Program-made: the position numbers and the translations under genes
Origin: Micromonospora echinospora
GTDB lineage: Bacteria; Actinomycetota; Actinomycetes; Mycobacteriales; Micromonosporaceae
Direction of reading: 5' to 3'
Assembly: GCF_014203425.1 (NCBI RefSeq)
Contig: NZ_JACHJC010000001.1
Coordinates: forward strand, 62,001 to 126,000
Length of the DNA: 64,000 nt
Shown here: positions 1-8,212 of the stretch, in pieces
Position numbering within the stretch: position 1 is the first letter of the stretch
Layout of the letters: each line of letters starts with the position of its first letter
The notes under the pieces: generated by a model
Databases searched by the model: none
What the model was told of the DNA's origin: nothing
The model's input: the letters and a program-made list of their open reading frames with translations, nothing else

Positions 1-456
1 GCCGGAGACGAGTACGGCGACCACGCCGTCACCGGCACAGCTCACCGAGAGCCGGTAGTGATCGCCCCGCGTGGGCCGCACCTGCCGGACGACAGGCGGC
101 GCGCCCGGCGTCAGCCGGGACCTCTCCCGCCACACGACGTGCGACATCTGGAGCACACGCGTCGTGCCGTCGTCCTCCACCTGTATCACCACCGAGCGGT
201 CCGGCTCGGCACGCGGCCCGCGGCGCGGGCCGAGCGACGCCCCCGCGTCGCGCCCGGCGCGTGGCACCGGCCGCGCTTCGCCCGTCGACGGGTCGACCCG
301 CCAGTTGCGAGGGGTCAGATCCACGCTCGCGGACACGGCCGACGCGGCCGGACCAGGCTCCGGAGCCGCCGACCGCCACCAGGCCGAGCCGAGCAACAGC
401 GCCAGGACGGTCAGGCCGGCCAGCAACGCCCGCCCGTCCCGCTCCTCGGAGGCCAT
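1..456 (-). CDS. Membrane-anchored hypothetical protein (C-terminus cut by window edge)
   Basis: The frame stays open from the left edge to an ATG at 456, so only the first 152 residues are visible. They begin MASEERDGRALLAGL, with one hydrophobic segment (about residues 9-28), followed by an Arg/Pro/Ala-rich stretch and then a part with beta-like patterning (SVVIQVEDDGTTRVLQMSHV). This suggests a small secreted or membrane-tethered protein with an extracytoplasmic domain. I do not recognise the family. It lies downstream of, and in the same orientation as, the polyketide synthase gene with a 39-bp gap, so it may be the last gene of that transcript. Confidence 0.7.
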   Translation of the reverse strand, partial: MASEERDGRALLAGLTVLALLLGSAWWRSAAPEPGPAASAVSASVDLTPRNWRVDPSTGEARPVPRAGRDAGASLGPRRGPRAEPDRSVVIQVEDDGTTRVLQMSHVVWRERSRLTPGAPPVVRQVRPTRGDHYRLSVSCAGDGVVAVLVSG

Positions 457-495
457 GCCGGCAGCGTATCGGCGCGGCGCGGCCGGGGCGACCCG

Positions 496-1557
496 TCAGC
501 CCACGCGTTCCAGCAGCGCCGCGTAGAGCGTCAGTCCCGGACCGAAGGCGAGCATCACCACCCAGCGCGGCGGTGACGGCTCCGTACGCCACAGCCGGTC
601 CAGGATCAGCAGCACCGTCGGGGACGAGCAGTTGCCGTGCTCGGCGAGCGTCCCCCGGGAGGCGGCGAGCCCGTGCGGCGGCAGGGCCAGCTCGCGTTCC
701 ACCACGTTGAGGATCCGTGGCCCGCCCGGGTGCACCGCCCAGCCGTCCACGTCGGACCGGTCGCAACCGTGCCGTGCCAGCAACTCGTCGATCAGTTCCC
801 GGACGTGCCGGGAGAGGACCTGCGGCACCTTCGGCGACAGCCCCATCCGGAAGCCGGTGTCGGTGACGTCCCACGTCATGTGGTCGGCGGTGGAGGTGTC
901 GGTGACCGAGGTGACCTCGCGCAGCGCGTACCCCCGGCCACCGGGGACGACCACGGCGGCGACCGCGGCGTCCGAGAACAGCGCGTGGGAGACGATCTGC
1001 TGGGTGTCCACCCGCGCACCCGGCGGCTGGATGTGCAGGCTGGTCAGCTCCGCGCAGAGCAGCAGCGCGGGACGCCCGCGGGCGGTGACGAAGTCGCTCG
1101 CCGCGCCCAGCCCGGGCAGGGCCGCGTAGCAGCCCATGTGCCCGACGAACATGCGCTGGGTGCTCGGCGACATGCCGAGGTCCCGGGCGAGCAGGATGTC
1201 CAGGCCCGGGGTGGCGTACCCGGTGCAGGAGCAGACCACGAACATGCCGATGTCGGCGGCGTCGAGGCCGGCGGCGGTGAGCGCCCGGCTGACCGCCTCC
1301 TTGCCCAGCGGCAGCGCCTCGACCTGGTAGCGGCGCATCCGGCGCTCGGTCGGCCATTCCGAGACGTCCTCCAGCAGCGGGTTGACCGCCGCCTGCCGCC
1401 GGGTGACGCCCGAGTTCGCGAAGATCCGCTCGGCCAGCGCCCTGGTGTTCCCCTGGAAGTGCCGCGCGAAGAAGCCCGTCCACAGTTCGTCCTGCATCGC
1501 GGCCGGCGGTTGCGCCGTACCAAGACCCGCGATCACCGGTGTGCCCACGTCCCCCAC
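496..1557 (-). CDS. Type III polyketide synthase (alkylresorcinol/quinone type)
   Basis: 353 residues, the usual size for a chalcone/stilbene synthase-fold homodimeric ketosynthase, which extends a CoA-primed starter with malonyl-CoA and cyclises it. The catalytic triad is visible: Cys143 in GHMGCYAALPGL, His276 in WAVHPGGP and Asn309 in EHGNCSSP. The start is a GTG at 1557 behind a GGGAGGGCGAGG stretch; a GTG nine bases further in is also possible. With the neighbouring flavoprotein, methyltransferase and UbiA genes it matches, from memory, the agq-type cluster of Actinoplanes missouriensis that makes prenylated alkyl-methoxyhydroquinones, so a long acyl starter is likely. The exact product cannot be read from sequence. 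Confidence 0.93.
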   Translation of the reverse strand: MGDVGTPVIAGLGTAQPPAAMQDELWTGFFARHFQGNTRALAERIFANSGVTRRQAAVNPLLEDVSEWPTERRMRRYQVEALPLGKEAVSRALTAAGLDAADIGMFVVCSCTGYATPGLDILLARDLGMSPSTQRMFVGHMGCYAALPGLGAASDFVTARGRPALLLCAELTSLHIQPPGARVDTQQIVSHALFSDAAVAAVVVPGGRGYALREVTSVTDTSTADHMTWDVTDTGFRMGLSPKVPQVLSRHVRELIDELLARHGCDRSDVDGWAVHPGGPRILNVVERELALPPHGLAASRGTLAEHGNCSSPTVLLILDRLWRTEPSPPRWVVMLAFGPGLTLYAALLERVG

Positions 1558-1593
1558 CCCTCGCCCTCCCTCACCTCTCCCACCGACTCCTGC

Positions 1594-2760
1594 TCACCAA
1601 CGAGGGAGCGCGCTGTCCCGGTCCGGGTCCCCGCCGAGCGCGGCGATGCCGAGCCAGTCGGCGCAGACGTCGGACGTGGCCGGGTGCAGCGAGCCGCAGC
1701 GGGCGTCCCGGTAGAGCCGCTCCAGCGGATGCCCGCGGCGGGTCGCCGAGGTGCCGGCCGCCTCCAGCATGGAGGCCGCCACCTCGGCGGCGGTGGTGCC
1801 GGCCAGCAGCTTGGCGCGCCACACCCAGCGGTTCGTCTCCGCGTCGCCGGGGGCCTCGTCGACCCGGCGGGCCGCCTCGGCGACCACCAGTTCGGCGGCG
1901 GCGGTGGCGGCGTCCGCCCGGCCCAGGCGGGCCCGTACCGCCGGCAGGCCGGCGAGGTTGCGGGCGTTGAGGTGCTCGGCGGCCGCGTCGATGGCGGCCC
2001 GGGCCACGCCCACGTAGACCGCGGCGTAGCTCGCCACCAGCCAGTGCGGCATGAGCTGGGCGACCACCAGGGCCAGCCCTTCGACGCCGCCGAGCAGCCG
2101 GTCGGCCGGAACCGTCACGTCCAGGTGCACGTCGTGCGACGAGGTGGCCCGCATGCCGAGCGAGTCCCAGGTGGGCTCGACGGTGATCCCCTCCCCGGCC
2201 GGGACCAGGAACTGCGACACCACCGACTGGTCGACGGCGCTGCGGGCGGCCACCAGGTAGCCGTCCGGGTGGCCGGCGCCGGAGCAGAACGTCTTGCTGC
2301 CCTTGATGTGCCAGCCGCCCTCGACCGGCTCGTAGACGGTGCTGAGCTGGGACAGGCGGGCACCGGCGCCGCGTTCGCTCATCGCCACCGCGTACCAGGC
2401 GCCGTCGGCCGCCGCGCGCAGCAGCCGGTCCCGCGCGGCAAGCGCCTCCTCCGGTACGCCGAGCGCCTCGGCCAGTTCCTCGGTGACCGCGCCCAGCGCG
2501 CCGGTGACCGAGGCGTGCATGTTGAACACCAGCGCGGTCGCGCCGTTGCCCCGGGCCAGTTCGGTGGCGACCGCTGCGTACTCGGCGAAGCTCGCGCCCG
2601 TGCCGCCCAGCTCGGGCGGCACCATCAGCCCGAACAGCCCGGCTGCCCGCAGGTCCGCGAAGTCGTCCACGGGGAACGAGCCGTCGCGGTCGTGCTCGGC
2701 CGCGCGGGCGGCCAGTCGCGGCGCCAACCGGCGGGCCGCCTCCAGCGCGTGCACACTCAT
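1594..2760 (-). CDS. Acyl-CoA dehydrogenase-family flavoprotein of the polyketide cluster
   Basis: 388 residues with the acyl-CoA dehydrogenase layout: an N-terminal helical domain (to about residue 115), a middle beta domain containing WYAVAMSERGAG and the KGSKTFCSGAG stretch, and a C-terminal four-helix domain. The family binds FAD; members either desaturate acyl-CoA or, in the group-D-like hydroxylase branch, act as monooxygenases on aromatic substrates. Because it sits 36 bp upstream of the type III synthase and between it and an O-methyltransferase, a tailoring oxidation of the alkylresorcinol (hydroxylation toward a hydroquinone) is a reasonable inference, but a role in supplying the acyl starter is also possible. 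Confidence 0.85.
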   Translation of the reverse strand: MSVHALEAARRLAPRLAARAAEHDRDGSFPVDDFADLRAAGLFGLMVPPELGGTGASFAEYAAVATELARGNGATALVFNMHASVTGALGAVTEELAEALGVPEEALAARDRLLRAAADGAWYAVAMSERGAGARLSQLSTVYEPVEGGWHIKGSKTFCSGAGHPDGYLVAARSAVDQSVVSQFLVPAGEGITVEPTWDSLGMRATSSHDVHLDVTVPADRLLGGVEGLALVVAQLMPHWLVASYAAVYVGVARAAIDAAAEHLNARNLAGLPAVRARLGRADAATAAAELVVAEAARRVDEAPGDAETNRWVWRAKLLAGTTAAEVAASMLEAAGTSATRRGHPLERLYRDARCGSLHPATSDVCADWLGIAALGGDPDRDSALPRW

Positions 2761-2801
2761 GTCGCCCCCTTCTCGGCGTCCTTTACCCCGGGCGGCCCCG
2801 G

Positions 2802-3560
2802 CTACCCGCTCCGGCGCCCCCAGCCCTGGTACAGCACCGCTGCCGACCGGGTCGGCACCATGCGCGGCTCGGTCCTGCCCGGACGGTCGCCGCCGCCGCG
2901 CATGCGGCGCAGCAACCAGGCAAGCGTGCCGCCCACCTCCGGGCGGACCCCGCGTACCTCAAGCGACACGCCGTGCCGGGCGCACTCGGCGACGAGCGCG
3001 CTGGCGTCGACGAACAACCGTGGATCGTGGATGCCGCGCGGCACGGTGGGCAGTCTTTCGCCCAGCTCCACCGCGATCAGCCGGGCCAGCAGCGTGTCGT
3101 TGAGCGTGTCCAGCACCAGCAGGCCGCCGGGCCGCAGCAGCCGGCACGCCTCGGCGACCGCGCGCCGCCAGTCCGGCACGTGCTCCAGCACCTCTCCGGC
3201 GGAGACCACCGCCGCGCAGCCGTCGGTCAGCGGCACCGCCGTCGCGTCGCCCTGGACCACTGTCACCCCGTGGTCTGCGGCCTGGTCCAGCGCGGAGCGG
3301 GTCAGGTCCACCCCGACGTGGTGGTAGCCCTTGCCGGCCAGGTGCGGCGCCAGCAGCCCGGCGCCGCAGCCCAGGTCGACGAGCAGATCGTCCGGCGTGG
3401 ACGCCGGTGGCACCATGGCCGCGCGCGCCCGCGCCAGCCAGTGCAGCATGGCGAACGCGCCGTCCGGCCGCCACCACTCGTCGGCCAGGTCGTCGTACTG
3501 CCGGGGGTCGTTCGGCGGCAGCACCCGGTGCGGAGTGGACACCCCGGACACGTCAGGCAT
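2802..3560 (-). CDS. UbiG-like SAM-dependent O-methyltransferase
   Basis: 252-residue class I methyltransferase. Motif I is LLVDLGCGAGLLAP (about residues 59-72), the acidic motif II region is HVGVDLTRSALDQA, and the post-I signature AGEVLEHVPDW resembles UbiG/UbiE quinone methyltransferases. It probably methylates a phenolic hydroxyl of the hydroquinone produced by the neighbouring synthase and flavoprotein. Transcription is leftward, with the flavoprotein gene following 41 bp downstream. The start at 3560 faces the UbiA gene across only 45 bp, so the two transcripts share a very short divergent control region. Confidence 0.88.
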   Translation of the reverse strand: MPDVSGVSTPHRVLPPNDPRQYDDLADEWWRPDGAFAMLHWLARARAAMVPPASTPDDLLVDLGCGAGLLAPHLAGKGYHHVGVDLTRSALDQAADHGVTVVQGDATAVPLTDGCAAVVSAGEVLEHVPDWRRAVAEACRLLRPGGLLVLDTLNDTLLARLIAVELGERLPTVPRGIHDPRLFVDASALVAECARHGVSLEVRGVRPEVGGTLAWLLRRMRGGGDRPGRTEPRMVPTRSAAVLYQGWGRRSG

Positions 3561-3605
3561 GCGTCGAGCGTGGCACGACTGCCCGGTAACGACCAGACTT
3601 CCCTT

Positions 3606-4436
3606 ATGTCGACACGGGTGTTAGGGCTGGTCAGGGCGAGCCATCCGGAGCCGGCGGCGGCGGTCACCGTGGTCGCCGCGCTGCTCGCCGCCGGCGCCGG
3701 GCACTCCGCGGCCGGCGTCGCGGCGGTGGCGCTGACGGTGCTGGCCAGCCAGCTCGCGGTCGGCTGGAGCAACGATCTGATCGACGCCGAGCGGGACGCC
3801 GCGGTGGGGCGTACCGACAAACCGGTGACCACCGGCGCGGTCAGCCGGCCGGCGCTGGCCCGGGCCGTCGCGGTGGCCGCCGTCGCCACCCCGCTGCTGG
3901 CGCTGGCCGGCGGCCCGGCCGCGGCGGCCTGCGCCACGCTGGGCCTGGTCTCCGCGCTGCTCTACAACCGGCCGTTGAAGTCGACGGCGGTGTCGGTGCT
4001 GCCCTACGCCGTCTCGTTCGGCGCGCTGCCCGCGTTCGTGGTGCTGGCGCTGCCCGGCTCGCCCGCGCCACCGGCCTGGCTGGTGGCCGCCGCCGCGCTG
4101 CTGGGCGCCGGCGCGCACTTCGCGAACGTGCTGCCCGACCTGGCCGACGACGCCCGGACCGGGGTGCGCGGCCTGCCGCACCGGCTGGGCCCCGCCGGCA
4201 GCCGGCTCGCCGCCGCCGGACTGCTCCTGGCGGCCACCGTCGCGCTGGTCTTCGGCCCGCCGGGGCCGCCGTCGTGGGCCGGGCTGTCGGCCGTCGCCGC
4301 CGCCGTCGCCCTGCCGGCCCTCGGCTGGTACGCGGGACGCGCCACCGCCGGACGCTCGGCGAGCGCCTTCCGGGCGGTGCTGGTGGTGGCGCTCATCGAT
4401 GTGCTGCTGCTGGTGACGAGCGGCCGGGTGGTCTGA
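3606..4436 (+). CDS. UbiA-family aromatic prenyltransferase
   Basis: 276 residues, almost entirely hydrophobic, with about eight or nine membrane helices. The two Mg-diphosphate binding motifs of the UbiA superfamily are present: NDLIDAERD at residues 56-64, followed by VGRTDKPV, and the second aspartate cluster DLADD at 178-182. UbiA enzymes transfer a polyprenyl group to an aromatic acceptor in the membrane. It is transcribed away from the other three cluster genes and most likely prenylates the methoxyhydroquinone they make. The ATG at 3606 was chosen because it starts just before the first conserved segment; no clear ribosome binding site precedes it. Confidence 0.92.
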   Translation: MSTRVLGLVRASHPEPAAAVTVVAALLAAGAGHSAAGVAAVALTVLASQLAVGWSNDLIDAERDAAVGRTDKPVTTGAVSRPALARAVAVAAVATPLLALAGGPAAAACATLGLVSALLYNRPLKSTAVSVLPYAVSFGALPAFVVLALPGSPAPPAWLVAAAALLGAGAHFANVLPDLADDARTGVRGLPHRLGPAGSRLAAAGLLLAATVALVFGPPGPPSWAGLSAVAAAVALPALGWYAGRATAGRSASAFRAVLVVALIDVLLLVTSGRVV

Positions 4437-4578
4437 AGGTTCCCCTCCGAAGGTGGCATTGCCGGGTCCGCGTGCGGGCCTCGATCAGCTCCAACTACCC
4501 TGGAGCGCGGTCTGCGCGGGTATGGCCACCCCGTGCCCGGTGGTCGACCGGGCGGGGATCGTGACGAGGAGGACCGAC

Positions 4579-5319
4579 GTGACGCGCTCGATCAGGGGTT
4601 CCCGGGGGCCGGCCCTGCTGCTGGCCGGCACGGCGGCGGCGAGCCTGCTGCTGTCCGGGTGCGGCACCGGGCAGATTTCCGAGACCGCCAACAAGATCCC
4701 GTCGGTACAGGGCGTCAACGTCCAGACCTCCGACAACCTCTACAAGGTGCGCGGGCTCTACGTGCAGACCCCCGGGCCGAAGGGCTACGAGGCGGGGTCG
4801 AACGCGCCGCTCAACGTGGTGATCTACAACGACAGCGAGAAGCCGGTGACCGTGACTGTCACCACGGACAGCGCCCGGGAGATCGTGCTCAGCGGCGGCA
4901 GCGGCAGCGACGTCGGGGCCACCCCGAGCGGCTCGCCGACCGAGCCGGCCACCGCCTCGCCGACCGCCACCGACCCGAGCGCGTCGCCGAGCCAGTCGCT
5001 GGAGGTGACCGGGTCGCCGTCGGCCAGCCCGTCGCCGAGCGAGTCGGCGCCCGCCGGGCAGCCGGCCCGGATCGAGATCCCGGCGCTCGGGTACGCCCAG
5101 CTCAACGCCGACAACCCGCGGTTCCTCCAGCTCGTCGGCCTGAACCAGAAGCTGCTCGTCGGCCAGCAGGTCAACCTGACCTTCGACTTCGGCGACGGCA
5201 AGGTCATCACGACCCCGGCGCCGATCGGCATCCCGCTGACCGCGGAGCCCACCCCGTCCAAGATCGTCAACCCGCGTGAGCACGGGGCCGAGGACGGTGG
5301 CGCCGAGGGCGGCCACTGA
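4579..5319 (+). CDS. LpqE-like lipoprotein upstream of radA
   Basis: 246 residues from the GTG at 4579, which has GAGGAGG seven bases upstream; this choice places a classical lipobox LLSGC with Cys28 after an Arg-containing signal peptide. The mature start CGTGQISETANK closely matches my memory of mycobacterial LpqE (CGAGQISQTAN), and the gene is likewise next to radA. A beta-rich domain is interrupted at about residues 112-165 by a Ser/Pro/Thr/Ala low-complexity linker, an insertion specific to this lineage. LpqE function is not established. It should sit on the outer face of the membrane, anchored by lipid. Confidence 0.85.
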   Translation: MTRSIRGSRGPALLLAGTAAASLLLSGCGTGQISETANKIPSVQGVNVQTSDNLYKVRGLYVQTPGPKGYEAGSNAPLNVVIYNDSEKPVTVTVTTDSAREIVLSGGSGSDVGATPSGSPTEPATASPTATDPSASPSQSLEVTGSPSASPSPSESAPAGQPARIEIPALGYAQLNADNPRFLQLVGLNQKLLVGQQVNLTFDFGDGKVITTPAPIGIPLTAEPTPSKIVNPREHGAEDGGAEGGH

Positions 5320-5411
5320 CCTCCGTCCTCCTTCCGTCGGCACCGCCGCCGTGGCCAGCGCCACGCCGGCGGTGTCGTCGTTTCCGGTGGGCTTTCGTCG
5401 TACGGGCCGGT

Positions 5412-5417
5412 TAGCGT
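5412..5417 (+). promoter_or_regulatory. -10-like TAGCGT for leaderless radA
   Basis: TAGCGT lies six bases before the GTG at 5424, the spacing expected if transcription starts on the first base of that codon. No -35 consensus was found. Confidence 0.5.
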
Positions 5418-5423
5418 CCTGTG

Positions 5424-6869
5424 GTGACCACGCCCCGATCGACCCCCTCCCGTGCCGGCGCCAGTCGCGGTCGCGCCGCTCGCGAGCCCCGCCCGGCCTA
5501 CGAGTGCGACGCCTGCGGTCACCAGCCCCCGAAGTGGGTGGGCCGGTGCCCCGAGTGCGGCGAGTGGGGCTCAGTGGTCGAGTCCACGATCACCGGCCCG
5601 CTGGTCTCCGGCCGGGTGGTCAGCTCCCGCCTTCCGGCCGAGCCGGCCCGTCCGATCGCCACCATCAGCGCCGCGCCCGCCCGCGCGCGCCCCACCGGCG
5701 TCAGCGAGCTCGACCGGGTGCTCGGCGGCGGCCTCGTTCCCGGCGCGGTGGTGCTGCTCGCCGGCGAGCCCGGCGTGGGCAAGTCGACGCTGCTGCTCGA
5801 CGTCGCCCAGCAGTGGGCCGCCGGGGCCGGCAGCCCGTCGCTGGTGGTCAGCGGCGAGGAGTCGGTCAGCCAGGTGCGACTGCGCGCCGAGCGGATGGGC
5901 ACCCTGCACGACCAGCTCTACCTGGCCGCCGAGAGCGACCTGTCGGCGGTGCTCGGCCACCTCGACGCGGTCAAGCCCGGCCTGCTGGTGCTCGACTCGG
6001 TGCAGACCATCTCCACCACCGGCACCGAGGGCGTGCCCGGCGGCGTCACCCAGGTACGCGCGGTCACCGCCGCCCTGGTCGCGGTCGCCAAGGAGCGCGG
6101 CGTCGCCACCGTGCTGGTCGGCCACGTCACCAAGGACGGCCAGGTCGCCGGCCCTCGGGTGCTGGAGCACCTGGTCGACGTGGTGCTGCACTTCGAGGGC
6201 GACAAGCACTCGTCGCTGCGCATGGTGCGCGGCGTGAAGAACCGGTTCGGCGCGGCCGACGAGGTGGGCTGCTTCGAGATGCACGAGGGCGGCATCAGCA
6301 GCCTGGCCGACCCGTCCGGCCTGTTCCTGACCCGCTACTCCGAGCCGGTGCCGGGCACGTGCGTGACTGTGGCGATGGAGGGACGCCGGGCGCTGGTGAC
6401 CGAGGTGCAGGCGCTGATCGGGGCGACTGTCGCCGGTTCGCCCCGGCGTACCGTCTCCGGCCTCGACAGCGCCCGGCTCGCCATGGTTCTCGCGGTGCTC
6501 CAGCGCCGGACCGAACGGCTCACGCTGCACGACCGGGAGGTCTTCGCCGCCACTGTCGGCGGCATCCGGGTGGTCGAGCCGGCGGCCGACCTGGCGGTGG
6601 CGCTCGCGGTCGCCTCCGGCGGGCTCAACCTGGCACTCAACCCGCACCTGGTGGCCATCGGCGAGGTGGGGCTCACCGGCGAGGTACGCCGGGTCGGCGC
6701 GGTGCCCCGCAGGCTGTCCGAGGCGGCCCGGCTGGGCTTCCGGCTGGCTCTCGTGCCACCCGGGTGCGGACCGGAGAGCAGCGGCGCCGGGCCGGAGAAC
6801 ATGCGCGTGATCGAGGTCACTGACGTGCGTGCCGCCCTCCAGGCCGCCGCCCGCGCATCGGCGGAGTGA
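5424..6869 (+). CDS. radA: DNA repair protein RadA
   Basis: About 481 residues. An N-terminal four-Cys zinc finger (CDACGHQ...GRCPECGEWG) is followed by a RecA-like ATPase domain with Walker A GEPGVGKS (about 114-121), the RadA-specific KNRFG motif at about 272-276, and a C-terminal Lon-protease-like domain (about 340-480). RadA is a DnaB-type helicase that drives branch migration of recombination intermediates. The GTG at 5421 is also in frame, but 5424 fits the -10 spacing. disA follows 137 bp downstream, an arrangement kept in mycobacteria, where RadA is reported to restrain DisA activity. Confidence 0.97.
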   Translation: MTTPRSTPSRAGASRGRAAREPRPAYECDACGHQPPKWVGRCPECGEWGSVVESTITGPLVSGRVVSSRLPAEPARPIATISAAPARARPTGVSELDRVLGGGLVPGAVVLLAGEPGVGKSTLLLDVAQQWAAGAGSPSLVVSGEESVSQVRLRAERMGTLHDQLYLAAESDLSAVLGHLDAVKPGLLVLDSVQTISTTGTEGVPGGVTQVRAVTAALVAVAKERGVATVLVGHVTKDGQVAGPRVLEHLVDVVLHFEGDKHSSLRMVRGVKNRFGAADEVGCFEMHEGGISSLADPSGLFLTRYSEPVPGTCVTVAMEGRRALVTEVQALIGATVAGSPRRTVSGLDSARLAMVLAVLQRRTERLTLHDREVFAATVGGIRVVEPAADLAVALAVASGGLNLALNPHLVAIGEVGLTGEVRRVGAVPRRLSEAARLGFRLALVPPGCGPESSGAGPENMRVIEVTDVRAALQAAARASAE

Positions 6870-6889
6870 CGCCGCGTGAGCGCGCGGCG
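6870..6889 (+). terminator. Candidate terminator after radA
   Basis: A 7-bp perfect stem CGCCGCG/CGCGGCG with a six-base loop begins directly after the radA stop codon. There is no T-run, so efficiency is uncertain. Confidence 0.4.
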
Positions 6890-7000
6890 GGAAACCGCCG
6901 GGCGATTCCGGACAGCACACGCATCCGGAAGACGACCGTCGGAGCCGGGCATCGTGACACATCACAGTAACCACGAGAGCACCCACCGCACGGCAGTCCG

Positions 7001-7006
7001 TAGACT
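7001..7006 (+). promoter_or_regulatory. -10-like TAGACT for leaderless disA
   Basis: TAGACT ends six bases before the GTG at 7013. This gives disA its own promoter, separate from radA, and predicts an mRNA starting at the initiation codon. Confidence 0.5.
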
Positions 7007-7012
7007 GTGCCC

Positions 7013-8203
7013 GTGCCGATCGACCGCGATGCCACCAAGCCCGCAACGGCGACGCCGCACGCCCGTACCGGCGCCGTGAGCGGCAACCCCGCTCGTGCCA
7101 TCAGCGTGAGCGTCAACGGAAGCGTCGGCGGCGGGGCCGGCGGCGATCCGCTGCGCGCCAACCTCGCCCTGATGGCTCCGGGCACCGCCCTGCGGGACGG
7201 CCTGGAGCGGATCCTGCGCGGCCGCACGGGCGCGCTGATCGTGCTCGGCTACGACAAGGTGGTCGAGCAGATCTGCACCGGCGGCTTCCCGATGGACGTG
7301 GAGTTCTCCGCCACCCGGGTCCGCGAGCTGTGCAAGATGGACGGCGCTGTCGTCCTGTCCAGCGACGGCACCCGGATCGTGCAGGCCGGCGTGCACCTGA
7401 TGCCCGACCCGTCGATCCCCACCGAGGAGTCCGGCACCCGGCACCGCACCGCCGAGCGGGTGGCCCGGCAGACCGGCTACCCGGTCATCTCGGTCAGCCA
7501 GTCGATGCGGATCATCAGCCTCTACGTGAACGGCCAGCGACACGTGCTGGACGACTCGGCGGCGATCCTGTCCCGCGCCAACCAGGCGCTGGCCACGCTG
7601 GAGCGCTACAAGCTGCGGCTGGACGAGGTCTCCGGCACGCTCTCCGCGCTGGAGATCGAAGACCTGGTCACCGTCCGCGACGCGGTGGCTGTGGTGCAGC
7701 GGCTGGAGATGGTCCGCCGCATCGCCGACGAGATCGCCGGTTACGTGGTCGAGCTGGGCACCGACGGCCGCCTGCTGGCCCTTCAGCTCGACGAGTTGAT
7801 GGCCGGCGTGGACGCCGACCGCACCCTGGTCATCCGCGACTACCTGCCGGTCGGCCGCAAGTCGCGCACCCTGGACGAGGCGCTTGTCGAACTCGACCTG
7901 CTCAGCGCCACCGAGCTGATCGACCTCGTGGCGGTCGCCAAGGCGATCGGCTACCCGTCCGCCTCGGACGCGCTCGACGCGGCGGTCAGCCCGCGCGGGT
8001 TCCGCCTGCTCGCCAAGGTGCCCCGGCTGCCGGTCGCCGTGGTCGACCGGCTGGTGGTGCACTTCGGCAGCCTCCAGCGGCTGCTCGGCGCGACGGTGGA
8101 GGACCTCCAGGCCGTCGAGGGCGTGGGCGACGCCCGCGCCCGCGGGGTCCGCGAGGGCCTGTCGCGGCTCGCCGAGGCGTCCATCCTCGAACGGTACGTC
8201 TGA
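7013..8203 (+). CDS. disA: DNA integrity scanning diadenylate cyclase DisA
   Basis: 396 residues; makes c-di-AMP from two ATP and scans DNA for branched structures. The N-terminal DAC domain carries the DGA motif (KMDGAVVLS, near residue 110) and the RHR motif ([11 protein letters not shown], near 143-145). It is followed by a helical linker and a C-terminal helix-hairpin-helix domain ([15 protein letters not shown]). The first 45 residues or so form a low-complexity extension not expected from the roughly 357-residue mycobacterial protein. A GTG at 7007 is in frame too, but 7013 suits the adjacent -10. The next gene converges nine bases downstream. Confidence 0.97.
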   Translation: MPIDRDATKPATATPHARTGAVSGNPARAISVSVNGSVGGGAGGDPLRANLALMAPGTALRDGLERILRGRTGALIVLGYDKVVEQICTGGFPMDVEFSATRVRELCKMDGAVVLSSDGTRIVQAGVHLMPDPSIPTEESGTRHRTAERVARQTGYPVISVSQSMRIISLYVNGQRHVLDDSAAILSRANQALATLERYKLRLDEVSGTLSALEIEDLVTVRDAVAVVQRLEMVRRIADEIAGYVVELGTDGRLLALQLDELMAGVDADRTLVIRDYLPVGRKSRTLDEALVELDLLSATELIDLVAVAKAIGYPSASDALDAAVSPRGFRLLAKVPRLPVAVVDRLVVHFGSLQRLLGATVEDLQAVEGVGDARARGVREGLSRLAEASILERYV

Positions 8204-8212
8204 CCCCGCCGC

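Noticed and set aside
29..1483. Long open frame of 484 codons opposite and across the type III synthase
   Set aside because: Arg/Gly/Ala-rich shadow typical of 70 percent GC DNA; the 496-1557 frame has the full family motifs.
637..3327. 896-codon plus-strand frame over the polyketide cluster
   Set aside because: No domain, composition of a shadow frame, and it lies opposite three genes with clear motifs.
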